A stretch of DNA of 7,023 bases from assembly GCA_003499715.1 (NCBI GenBank), contig DNSH01000107.1, forward strand, positions 1 to 7,023, written 5' to 3'. The notes below the pieces were generated by a model. That model was given only the letters and a program-made list of their open reading frames with translations. It was not told the DNA's origin and searched no databases. Origin of the DNA: Candidatus Mesolinea sp. (GTDB lineage: Bacteria > Chloroflexota > Anaerolineae > Anaerolineales > Anaerolineaceae). This document shows, one piece after another, positions 1-5,811 of this stretch (position 1 is its first letter; each line of letters opens with the position of its first letter). The position numbers were made by a program, and so were the translations under genes.

Positions 1-299
1 CGTTGGTTATATCGGTCATAATCTAATTGGTTCGCAACCACTTCCCGCTTCCAAACGACGACATCATCCCGCCAAACAATTTTTCCATCTGGTGCATATA
101 CATTGGGCTCAGTTTTCAAATGAAACCAGGCGCCTTCTTCGCCGGCACAAATGCGACCTAGGTTTGCACTTTGCGGAACATCCGCTTGCGGTAAGTAATT
201 GGAGAACACGCCTTTCGATCTCGGAAGCAGCAACCCGCCCAGCATCGCACCACTGAGCTTGAGAAAATCTCGCCGACTCATCTTTTGGTTAAATTTCAT
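1..299 (-). CDS. Tat-exported envelope protein, probable L,D-transpeptidase family (5' part, runs off window)
   Basis: The first 99 codons of a minus-strand gene are present; its 3' end lies beyond position 1. The protein opens with a short basic leader and the twin-arginine motif SRRDFLKLSG (residues 8-17), followed by a hydrophobic stretch rich in Gly and Leu (about 17-25), so export by the Tat pathway is well supported. After residue 45 comes a segment beginning LGRICAGEEGAWFHLKTEP, then WRDDVVVW and REVVA, and the visible part ends in DYDRYNQ. From memory this resembles the SH3-like N-terminal part of Tat-exported L,D-transpeptidases of Anaerolineae, which cross-link peptidoglycan. The catalytic Cys/His domain would lie outside the window, so the enzyme assignment is an inference. 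I chose the ATG at 299 because a weak AAGG lies 12 bp upstream; the ATG at 281, just before SRRDF, is the alternative. smpB is the next gene upstream, 95 bp away. Confidence 0.62.
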   Translation of the reverse strand, partial: MKFNQKMSRRDFLKLSGAMLGGLLLPRSKGVFSNYLPQADVPQSANLGRICAGEEGAWFHLKTEPNVYAPDGKIVWRDDVVVWKREVVANQLDYDRYNQ

Positions 300-326
300 G
301 CGTAAATTCTACCTTTTTAGTATTTT

Positions 327-342
327 TACAGCGATCACTGTA
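327..342. repeat. Inverted repeat upstream of the Tat-exported protein gene (operator or leader hairpin)
   Basis: The 16-bp sequence TACAGCGATCACTGTA is symmetric at 14 of 16 positions. In RNA read from the minus strand the single mismatched pair becomes a G-U wobble, giving a 6-bp stem closed by a GAUC tetraloop. It sits 28 bp upstream of the start codon at 299 and just before the weak ribosome-binding site. It could be a dimeric repressor site or a small hairpin next to the translation start. The sequence alone does not decide between these. Confidence 0.35.
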
Positions 343-356
343 TCGGGTTGCTGCTC

Positions 357-385
357 TTTAAAAAGTCTTACTGCTTTGTAATCAA
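357..385 (-). promoter_or_regulatory. Possible promoter of the Tat-exported protein gene
   Basis: Reading the minus strand, a -35-like TTGATT (385-380) is followed after 17 bp by a -10-like TTTAAA (362-357). Each matches the sigma-70-type consensus at four of six positions. Transcription would begin near 350 and give a leader of about 50 nt that includes the inverted repeat at 327-342. The match is modest, and read-through from smpB is an alternative. Confidence 0.25.
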
Positions 386-394
386 ATTAGGTGC

Positions 395-832
395 CTAATA
401 ACGGCTTTCCTCCCGTTCGATATCCCGCTTTTTGATAGCTTCGCGTTTATCATATTTCTTTTTCCCTTTGGCGATGGCGATTTCTACTTTTGCACGCCCG
501 CCTTTGAGGTAAACGCGTACGGGAATAATGGTCAGCCCTTTGATGCGCACTGCATCGTAGAGCTCCCGAATCTCGCGTTTATTGAGCAGCAGCTTTTTCT
601 CCCGGTCAGGGTCATGCTGGAAAGCGCTAGCGTGTTCGTAAGGCGCAATGTGTGCTCCCACCAGCCACGCTTGCTTCCCATCCGTGCGCACATAAGCTTC
701 TTGCAAGCTTATCTGACCACGACGGACCGATTTAATCTCAGTGCCTTTCAGCACCAAGCCAGCCTCAAAGGTTTCCAGCAACTGATATTCAAAACGCGCT
801 TTTCGGTTAGTAGCAACAGTTTTAACTTCCAT
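395..832 (-). CDS. smpB: SsrA-binding protein SmpB (trans-translation)
   Basis: This 145-residue protein is a full-length SmpB (the family is usually about 145-160 residues). SmpB binds tmRNA and brings it to ribosomes stalled on broken messages, so that the incomplete protein is tagged for degradation. Family landmarks are in order: the N-terminal ATNRKARFEY (residues 7-16), ETFEAGLVLKGTEIKSVR (20-37), the LQEAYV segment (43-48), the GAHIAPYEHAS region, and the basic C-terminal tail beginning GKKKYDKRE, which in this family reaches into the ribosomal decoding centre. The start ATG at 832 has no recognisable Shine-Dalgarno sequence; an extended -10 element ends only 8 bp upstream, which points to a leaderless or nearly leaderless message. 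The stop is TAG. The tmRNA gene itself is not in this window. The SH3 protein gene lies 96 bp upstream on the same strand. Confidence 0.97.
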   Translation of the reverse strand: MEVKTVATNRKARFEYQLLETFEAGLVLKGTEIKSVRRGQISLQEAYVRTDGKQAWLVGAHIAPYEHASAFQHDPDREKKLLLNKREIRELYDAVRIKGLTIIPVRVYLKGGRAKVEIAIAKGKKKYDKREAIKKRDIEREESRY

Positions 833-840
833 AGGCGTTT

Positions 841-849
841 ATTTTAACA
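841..849 (-). promoter_or_regulatory. Extended -10 element of smpB, implying a leaderless message
   Basis: The minus strand reads TGTTAAAAT, a TGn motif plus a five-of-six -10 hexamer. Its last base lies 8 bp before the smpB ATG at 832, so transcription would start one or two bases before the start codon. No convincing -35 hexamer is present at 15-18 bp, which is acceptable for an extended -10 promoter. The lack of a Shine-Dalgarno sequence before smpB fits this reading. Confidence 0.45.
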
Positions 850-928
850 TAGCAGAAAAATTCACTACCGCACGAAAAAACTCAAATTCATATTCTTTGC
901 TATGAAAGGCAACAGTTTTCACAAGGAA

Positions 929-1561
929 TTAACCGCGGCGCAAGATTGCAATCAGCGTAAGGAACACGCCCAAACCTGCCAAAACTACGATGACCAAGCC
1001 GACCGGAAGCCCGCCTGGTGCAGTCGTACCCAAGTCAGTTTCAAAAGTGGGGATATTCAAAGGCGGTGGTTCGGTATAAGTAGGCAACCTGCTCGGTTGT
1101 ACTGTGATAATAAACTGCGCTGCTAAGGTAGGGTCAATAGTGTTGGTTGCAGCCGGCGTTTCAGTCGGCGGTGGTTCCAAAAGGGGGATTGGACCACCAT
1201 ACACCTCTACAACGTTGGCAAACACCCAACCCTTCCCGCCAGGTCCGCCGGGGTATTCAATCTGAATATAATCGCCATAGTAACCTAAAGCAGGAGCTTC
1301 CTGCCCTGGAAGAAGGCTTCCTACCAGCTTATAGGTTGAGTTGGGACCTGAGCGAACGTTAATCGGATCATACTCCGTTGAGGTGACTAAAACACGAATG
1401 TACGGTCCTCGCGGGGAACTGGTCACCGTGGGGATGGAAACTGTCGGGAACTGTGCATACACGGTTCTTTGCGGCGTACGCAAGAAGTCCAGACCTAAAA
1501 ATCCAGCCATGGCAAGCGGCACAATCAGCCCAATGAACCAGTGTGTCTTTCTAAACCGCAT
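929..1561 (-). CDS. Membrane-anchored extracellular SH3-domain protein
   Basis: This 210-residue protein has an N-terminal hydrophobic segment (residues 8-27) with a plausible signal-peptidase site after VYA (34-36). A bacterial SH3-type domain follows at about 53-121, recognisable from INVRSGPNSTYKLVGSLLPG, a central GYYGDYIQIEY strand and the closing KGWVFANVVEV. Next is a linker rich in Pro and Thr (about 124-182), then a C-terminal membrane helix (about 184-207) ending in RRG. The likely topology is an extracellular SH3 domain on a flexible stalk held by the C-terminal helix. SH3b domains commonly bind peptidoglycan or other wall polymers, so a surface or cell-wall role is inferred; no catalytic domain is present. 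The start ATG at 1561 is well supported by AGGAAGG 9 bp upstream (1577-1571). The gene is transcribed divergently from the zinc-ribbon gene. Confidence 0.85.
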   Translation of the reverse strand: MRFRKTHWFIGLIVPLAMAGFLGLDFLRTPQRTVYAQFPTVSIPTVTSSPRGPYIRVLVTSTEYDPINVRSGPNSTYKLVGSLLPGQEAPALGYYGDYIQIEYPGGPGGKGWVFANVVEVYGGPIPLLEPPPTETPAATNTIDPTLAAQFIITVQPSRLPTYTEPPPLNIPTFETDLGTTAPGGLPVGLVIVVLAGLGVFLTLIAILRRG

Positions 1562-1589
1562 AAAATCTTTCCTTCCTAAGCATTATCCC

Positions 1590-1599
1590 GATTATAATC
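1590..1599. promoter_or_regulatory. Palindromic -10 element serving two divergent genes
   Basis: GATTATAATC is a perfect 10-bp palindrome containing TATAAT on both strands (1593-1598 on plus, 1596-1591 on minus). Start sites about 7 bp downstream in each direction would give leaders of roughly 20 nt for both the SH3 gene (start 1561) and the zinc-ribbon gene (start 1625), each long enough to carry the observed ribosome-binding site. I find no good -35 hexamer on either side at 16-18 bp. Confidence 0.55.
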
Positions 1600-1624
1600 T
1601 AACTGCTTAAAGGCAGAGGCAGCT

Positions 1625-2221
1625 ATGGATACAAAGATTTTTCACGGAGATCTGACACCCGATGCATTGGCAAACATGCTTATCGCGCACTTTAATCGCG
1701 GGAATTACCAAGTTCAGCGCATTGGCGATGGTAAACATTTAGCAGTGCAAATTGCCACGCGGGAAAAAATCTTTGCCGGTGGTCCAACTGCATTGACCGT
1801 CACCATGGAAAAAGTGTCCGACGGGGTGAGCGTGCAACTCAGCAAGCAAGCTTGGTTCGGCGTTGCTGCCAGTTTAGGTGTTACAGCCCTAGGCGCACTC
1901 AAAAATCCTTGGAGTTTACTCAATCGAATTGATGACCTTGCTCAGGACCTTGAATCGTTGCAGCTGCAAGAGAACGTATTGCAAGCACTTGAAGAATACG
2001 CCCGCCAACACGGTACGGGTTATCAACTATCCGAACGCCTCCAAAGGCTCGTTTGCCCTTATTGTTTAACCGCAAACCTCGTGGGGACATCAAGCTGCAT
2101 GGCTTGTGGCGCGCCGCTCGGAGAGTCCCAACCTATAACCTGCCCAAGTTGCGGTTTTATTTTGGATAAACACGAAAGTACCTGTCCAAATTGTGGAAGA
2201 GCGCTTACCAAAACTTTTTAG
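1625..2221 (+). CDS. Double zinc-ribbon protein of unknown function
   Basis: This 198-residue protein has two parts. The C-terminal part holds two zinc-ribbon-type Cys4 sites, C144/C147 with C158/C161 and C173/C176 with C187/C190, in the pattern CPYC, CMAC, CPSC, CPNC. The N-terminal 100 residues look like a small alpha/beta domain: an amphipathic first helix, then alternating strands (about 28-72), then a moderately hydrophobic stretch (about 76-92) too weak to call a membrane helix with confidence. A helical region follows at about 100-128. Zinc-ribbon pairs of this kind occur in many bacterial proteins as protein- or nucleic-acid-binding modules, but I do not recognise the N-terminal domain and assign no function. 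The ATG at 1625 is preceded by AGAGG with a 5-bp spacer. No terminator separates it from the DegV gene 118 bp downstream, so co-transcription is possible. Confidence 0.8.
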   Translation: MDTKIFHGDLTPDALANMLIAHFNRGNYQVQRIGDGKHLAVQIATREKIFAGGPTALTVTMEKVSDGVSVQLSKQAWFGVAASLGVTALGALKNPWSLLNRIDDLAQDLESLQLQENVLQALEEYARQHGTGYQLSERLQRLVCPYCLTANLVGTSSCMACGAPLGESQPITCPSCGFILDKHESTCPNCGRALTKTF

Positions 2222-2339
2222 TTTGGAGCCAATTATTTAGGCACATTTACTGATATCATTGAGCGAGTTTTCGTGTTAATTTATTTAATTCGTATGTTTA
2301 CCAACGAGCTCGAACTTTTTATCTACATTAAGGAGTGTA

Positions 2340-3185
2340 ATGATCCAAATTATTGCTGACACAACCTGCGGAATCCCTGTCGATACGCTAAAAGCCCAAG
2401 GCATCCACGTGCTCCCTCAAATCATCATTTTTGGGGAGACTACCTATCACGATGACCACGAGCTCGATACGCAAGCTTTTATGGAGAAACTCTTAGCTTC
2501 CAAAGAGCTTCCAAAAACCGCTGCTCCGCCTCCAACGCTCTATGCACCTATCTACGAGAGCATCCTCTCAGCAGGGGACATCGCCTTAGTGCTTGCGCCT
2601 TCCCAAAAGTTGAGCGGGACCTTCCGAAGCGCCAGCGTGGCTGCCGAAGAGTTTCATTCGGATGACATTCACATCATTGATACCAAGAGCATCGCCGGCG
2701 GATTAGGCTCAATGGTGCTACAAGCGAAACAATGGGCTGATGAGGGTATGGATATCCATACTTTGTTGCAAAATCTACAAGCGATGATGGCGCGTGAGCG
2801 TGTGTACTTTATGGTGGACACCTTAGAGTACCTCTATAAAGGCGGGCGAATCGGTGGGGCTTCGCGCCTGATTGGCAGCATGCTGCAAATCAAACCAATC
2901 CTTACTTTTGTTGATGGTCAAATCGAACCGTTTGATAAAGTGCGCACCGCACGCCAGGCGCTTGCAAATATTGTGGAAATGGATATCGAAATCTGCAAAG
3001 GTAACCCTGATGCACATCTAACGATCAGTCACGGCGGTGCAGAAGCCCAAGCCAAACTCGTGGCTGTGGAGCTGCAAGACAAATTAAACCTTCCAGATAT
3101 CCCTATCTACACCTGCCCACCAGCCATTGTGGTGCATGCTGGTCCAGGTGTCATCTCCACGAGCTGCTTTGTAAAACCTAACTAA
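2340..3185 (+). CDS. DegV (FakB-type) fatty-acid-binding protein
   Basis: This 281-residue protein is a full-length DegV-family member. Proteins of this family hold a fatty acid in a buried pocket; FakB members present it to the kinase FakA, giving acyl-phosphate for phospholipid synthesis. Family motifs are in order: the N-terminal IIADTTCGIP (4-13), the TAAPPP loop (60-65) where many members have TSQPS, SGTFRSA (92-98), IDTKSIAGGLG (113-123), the LEYLYKGGRIGG segment (162-173), KPIL and KVRTARQAL (200-208), ISHGG (229-233), and VVHAGPG (264-270). R170 and H266 fall in conserved family positions. No FakA-type kinase gene is visible here, so the partner and exact ligand are unknown. The start ATG is set by AAGGAG four bases upstream (2330-2335). 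The gene ends just before a strong bidirectional terminator. Confidence 0.93.
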   Translation: MIQIIADTTCGIPVDTLKAQGIHVLPQIIIFGETTYHDDHELDTQAFMEKLLASKELPKTAAPPPTLYAPIYESILSAGDIALVLAPSQKLSGTFRSASVAAEEFHSDDIHIIDTKSIAGGLGSMVLQAKQWADEGMDIHTLLQNLQAMMARERVYFMVDTLEYLYKGGRIGGASRLIGSMLQIKPILTFVDGQIEPFDKVRTARQALANIVEMDIEICKGNPDAHLTISHGGAEAQAKLVAVELQDKLNLPDIPIYTCPPAIVVHAGPGVISTSCFVKPN

Positions 3186-3187
3186 GC

Positions 3188-3225
3188 AAAAAAAGCCAGT
3201 GCCCCGCAGTTCGCACTGGCTTTTT
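3188..3225. terminator. Bidirectional intrinsic terminator between degV-family gene and radC
   Basis: The GC-rich arms GCCAGTGC (3195-3202) and GCACTGGC (3213-3220) are perfect complements. They are flanked by an A-run (3188-3194) and a T-run (3221-3225) that extend the stem to 13 bp around a 10-nt loop. Read in either direction the hairpin is followed by a run of U, so it should stop both the DegV transcript and the convergent radC transcript. It starts 3 bp after the DegV stop codon. Confidence 0.93.
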
Positions 3226-3253
3226 GATTGTTTGTTAAGAACAAGATTTAATC

Positions 3254-3958
3254 TCAAGCCCACAAGCTTGGGTGGTTCTTTTTAATTGAGGTGTAATCCC
3301 TTTGACCAATGATAATGTGGTCGAGGACGTGCACATCGAGCAGTTTACCCGCCTCAACAACAGCGCGCGTGAGGTTGACGTCTTCTGGGCTTTCGCTGCT
3401 ATCCCCTGAAGGATGGTTGTGCACCACGATGATAGCGTAGGCACTATTGCGGATGGCACGGGCAAAAATTTCACCTATACGCACAGTGGAAGTGTCTTGC
3501 GAGCCGCGATACAGCCGATCAATACCAAGCACATGATTACGCACATTGAGCCACAGTACCCATAATTCTTCTTGCTCTTTCCCGCGCAGCTCCAGCCCAA
3601 CCAGCTTGACCACATCTTCTGGGCTGCGGATGGTGAGTTGCGCGTCGTGATCTTCCTTGGCTAAGCGGTTGCCAAGCTCTACGGCAGCTTTAATGCGCGC
3701 AGCTTTAGCTAACCCCACTCCTGGTATCCCTTGAATGTTCGCGATATCGGCTTTATGAATCCCAGTAAATCCGCCTAACTCTTTTAAGATTTGATTGCCC
3801 AAATCAATGGCATTTTTACCGCTTACGCCGCTGCCCAATAAAACCGCTAAAAGTTCGCCATCGCTTAGTGCCTGGGCTCCTTCACTAATCAAACGCTCTC
3901 GCGGTCGATTTTCTTCGCGCAAGTCGGAGATGCGTAGATGGCTTACTTTTTGATCCAT
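3254..3958 (-). CDS. radC: RadC-family JAMM-domain protein
   Basis: The 234-residue protein has the standard RadC layout: an N-terminal helical region beginning ISDLREENRPRERLISEGA (10-28), a helix-hairpin-helix segment GIPGVGLAKAARIKAA (77-92), and a C-terminal JAMM/MPN+ metal-binding domain (about 110-234). The metal motif HxHx7SxxD is complete: H180, H182, S190, D193, within HNHPSGDSSESPED. A conserved-looking Glu (E163 in RIGEIF) precedes it. JAMM domains elsewhere are zinc peptidases, but RadC's substrate is not established, and the old link to radiation repair is not reliable. The ATG at 3958 lacks a Shine-Dalgarno sequence; a TAAAAT hexamer ends 6 bp before it, so a leaderless message is possible, as is read-through from the Usp-type gene 74 bp upstream. 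It converges on the DegV gene. Confidence 0.95.
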   Translation of the reverse strand: MDQKVSHLRISDLREENRPRERLISEGAQALSDGELLAVLLGSGVSGKNAIDLGNQILKELGGFTGIHKADIANIQGIPGVGLAKAARIKAAVELGNRLAKEDHDAQLTIRSPEDVVKLVGLELRGKEQEELWVLWLNVRNHVLGIDRLYRGSQDTSTVRIGEIFARAIRNSAYAIIVVHNHPSGDSSESPEDVNLTRAVVEAGKLLDVHVLDHIIIGQRDYTSIKKNHPSLWA

Positions 3959-3964
3959 AGCATT

Positions 3965-3970
3965 ATTTTA
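3965..3970 (-). promoter_or_regulatory. Possible -10 element of radC placed for a leaderless message
   Basis: The minus strand reads TAAAAT with its last base 6 bp before the radC ATG at 3958, so the expected start of transcription coincides with the start codon. There is no TGn extension and no recognisable -35 hexamer at 15-18 bp, so the support is weak apart from the missing Shine-Dalgarno sequence and the similar arrangement at smpB. Confidence 0.25.
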
Positions 3971-4032
3971 CTCTGCTAAAACCAAAAAGCGGCGATAAAA
4001 ATCACGTTGGCGGCAGAATGGAAAACTTACGT

Positions 4033-5763
4033 TTACTGGCTGATCAGAATTGGGAGAGAGGTCTCCTTCAAAAGTGTCTCTATTTCAGAGCCAAAGATGC
4101 GATCGAATATTGAATCTCCGCTATAACCGCCCATGACAATCATGGTTGCCTTCACATGCGCAGCGGTTTCTAGAGTAGCCTTTACAAACGGTTCGTCTCG
4201 CTTGATCACATATTCGAAATCGATATTCAGCTTGCGTAGATAAGTCTTAGCGTAACTTATCTCAGTTTCTAACGTCTCTGTGCCTTCATCGAGCGTAAAA
4301 AGAACTAACTGAGTCCCCCACCGGGCAGCATAATATGCTCCCATAAACAGAGCTTCTTTGCTTTTTGCGCTGCCGTTATAAACAATCAACATTTTCTCAG
4401 GCGGAAGAACCTTGTCCTTGACCAACAACACCGGTCGTCTTGCATTGCGCAGGATTGATGTAATCCCCGAGGTCAGCCGGTCAACCAACCCACCAGGCGG
4501 AAAGTTTAACCGCAAAACCACCAAGTCACTGAGCAAGCTGTGCTCCGAAATTCGGCTGGTGATATCCCCTTTCACAATGAGGAGTTTTCCTTCAATGCCA
4601 ACTTCTTTTAACCGCTGCTCAAAACGGACTTCCATTTTATGATGGGTTTCCTCATCGATACGGTCATCTGGGTTGATCACATGCAATCCGCGAATATGTC
4701 CATTCGCGCATCGGTTCAGTAATATCGCTTCTTCTAAGGCGTTCCAGGTTTCATCGTGGTCACCTATCGCGACCAAGATATCTCTAAAAAGGCAATCATC
4801 TTGCATACGGGTGTACAAATAAGCATTGATTGCTTCAGCGGGTTCTATTGAAAAGACAGTTTCCTCAAAATGCTGCTCACCACGGCTGCTAAGAGGTTTG
4901 ACCAGCTTGCCTTCGTGCATCGCCATATATTCAGCAGCATGTTCAGTGCTAATTGGGATGCCGAGTGCTTCCTGCAGCAAGGTTTGCTGGTCCAACACCC
5001 ACAAATAAAGATCGGTCACGGTCATATCTTTAAATTCATTGCGTAATCCAGAAGATTCAATCGTTTTCACAACAGGGAGGTAGACCTTTTCATACCAATC
5101 TCGGACTGCTTCTTCATAACTAATTTCACGCTGCTGCTCAATGCCCATATAGTACCGGTGAACAGCAATGTGCTCCTCGAGCAGTGGATAATTTTCCACA
5201 TAATTAAGGCTGAAATCAACACCCGGTAAGATTTGGTCCAGCCTGGTGTTATTGAGGAATTCCACATACTTGGATTTGAGGATGAGTTCTTCCGGGGTAA
5301 TCGAAGACGAGATCGGCACACGTGTTTTAAACTCAGTAACATACGCTTCGATTTCCTCCATGCCCATTTGCTTGGCAATCGAAACGCGATGATTGCCATC
5401 TAAAACAAAGTAGGCATCACCGACCTTATAGAGGTGAACCGGCGGAACGCCAGCAGAAGCCGGGCTGGTCATCGCAGTTTTAACCTGAGCCCAACGATGG
5501 ATATCCCCATCCCTCAAAGGTAAGAAATCACTTGTAAAGTCATCAGCGCGCCCAACACTGCCAATAATATCTTTGAGTTTTACATTCTGTAAACCGATAT
5601 CGGTGCGGCTGACAGCCTGGAGGGTAGTTGATATCTTATCATAGGGCAAAAGGTTGAGCGATTTTCCCTGAATGCTCGCCCAAAACCGTTGCATCGCTGC
5701 CTTCGAGCGGGCACGTCTAAAATCATTTAGGGCTTGCTGATATGTAGTTAAATCGTCTACCAT
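4033..5763 (-). CDS. ParB-like domain plus tandem universal stress (Usp) domains
   Basis: From the ATG at 5763 this is a 576-residue protein with three recognisable parts. Residues about 75-145 resemble the ParB/sulfiredoxin fold: VHLYKVGDAYFVLDGNHR with DGNHR at 122-126, then VSIAKQMG, comparable to the box-II region of ParB-like proteins. A mainly helical middle (about 155-300) follows that I cannot assign. Then come two Usp domains: about 326-449 (starting FRDILVAIGDHDETW) and about 455-576 (starting EKMLIVYNGSAKSKEA). The second keeps a near-canonical nucleotide-binding loop, GGYSGDSIFDRIFGSE (545-560), one residue shorter than the usual G2xG9xG(S/T) spacing. The first ends in a loop lacking the G2xG pattern and is probably degenerate. 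A cytoplasmic nucleotide-sensing or stress role is inferred; there are no membrane segments. An in-frame TTG at 5775 would add four residues but overlaps the GAGG ribosome-binding site. The gene is divergent from pfkB. Confidence 0.88.
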   Translation of the reverse strand: MVDDLTTYQQALNDFRRARSKAAMQRFWASIQGKSLNLLPYDKISTTLQAVSRTDIGLQNVKLKDIIGSVGRADDFTSDFLPLRDGDIHRWAQVKTAMTSPASAGVPPVHLYKVGDAYFVLDGNHRVSIAKQMGMEEIEAYVTEFKTRVPISSSITPEELILKSKYVEFLNNTRLDQILPGVDFSLNYVENYPLLEEHIAVHRYYMGIEQQREISYEEAVRDWYEKVYLPVVKTIESSGLRNEFKDMTVTDLYLWVLDQQTLLQEALGIPISTEHAAEYMAMHEGKLVKPLSSRGEQHFEETVFSIEPAEAINAYLYTRMQDDCLFRDILVAIGDHDETWNALEEAILLNRCANGHIRGLHVINPDDRIDEETHHKMEVRFEQRLKEVGIEGKLLIVKGDITSRISEHSLLSDLVVLRLNFPPGGLVDRLTSGITSILRNARRPVLLVKDKVLPPEKMLIVYNGSAKSKEALFMGAYYAARWGTQLVLFTLDEGTETLETEISYAKTYLRKLNIDFEYVIKRDEPFVKATLETAAHVKATMIVMGGYSGDSIFDRIFGSEIETLLKETSLPILISQ

Positions 5764-5769
5764 AAAAAA

Positions 5770-5773
5770 CCTC
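5770..5773 (-). promoter_or_regulatory. Ribosome-binding site that fixes the Usp-protein start at 5763
   Basis: The minus strand reads GAGG followed by six T residues and then ATG (5763-5761). A longer reading frame from TTG at 5775 would place its start codon directly against this GAGG, and nothing upstream of that TTG resembles a Shine-Dalgarno sequence. The ATG is therefore preferred. Confidence 0.75.
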
Positions 5774-5793
5774 AATTAGTTATAGGACGTTTA

Positions 5794-5811
5794 ATTTTAT
5801 CATGCTATAAT
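5794..5811. promoter_or_regulatory. Back-to-back extended -10 elements of the divergent usp and pfkB genes
   Basis: On the plus strand TGCTATAAT (5803-5811) is a perfect extended -10. On the minus strand TGATAAAAT (5802-5794) is an extended -10 with one mismatch in the hexamer. The two elements touch, and the 18-bp block is symmetric at 14 of 18 positions. The minus element has a -35-like CTGACA (5819-5814), but with only 14 bp of spacing. Predicted starts are near 5818 for pfkB (leader about 100 nt) and near 5787 for the usp gene (leader about 24 nt). Confidence 0.6.

Noticed and set aside
386..399. Small stem (ATTAG/CTAAT) overlapping the smpB stop codon, considered as a terminator.
   Set aside because: The stem is five or six AT-rich pairs and the following T-run is only three bases, so it is too weak to call.
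902..1126. Open frame on the plus strand opposite the SH3 gene.
   Set aside because: It is the antisense shadow of a well-supported gene, has no ribosome-binding site and shows no domain-like features.
2305..2312. Palindrome CGAGCTCG upstream of the DegV start.
   Set aside because: An 8-bp palindrome is expected by chance over this length, and no partner copy or promoter relation was seen.
3959..4032. Spacer between the Usp-type gene and radC, searched for a terminator.
   Set aside because: Repeated GGCG and T-rich pieces are present, but no hairpin with paired arms followed by a T-run could be formed.
5067..5399. A 110-codon open frame on the same strand as the Usp-type gene but in another frame.
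   Set aside because: It lies wholly inside a long intact gene and its translation has biased, non-globular composition.
5400..5540. The ParB-like region of the Usp-type protein, considered as a true ParB partner of the nearby ParA.
   Set aside because: It lacks a ParB-type DNA-binding domain after the fold, is on the opposite strand, and is fused to Usp domains; the genuine parB is expected downstream of parA.
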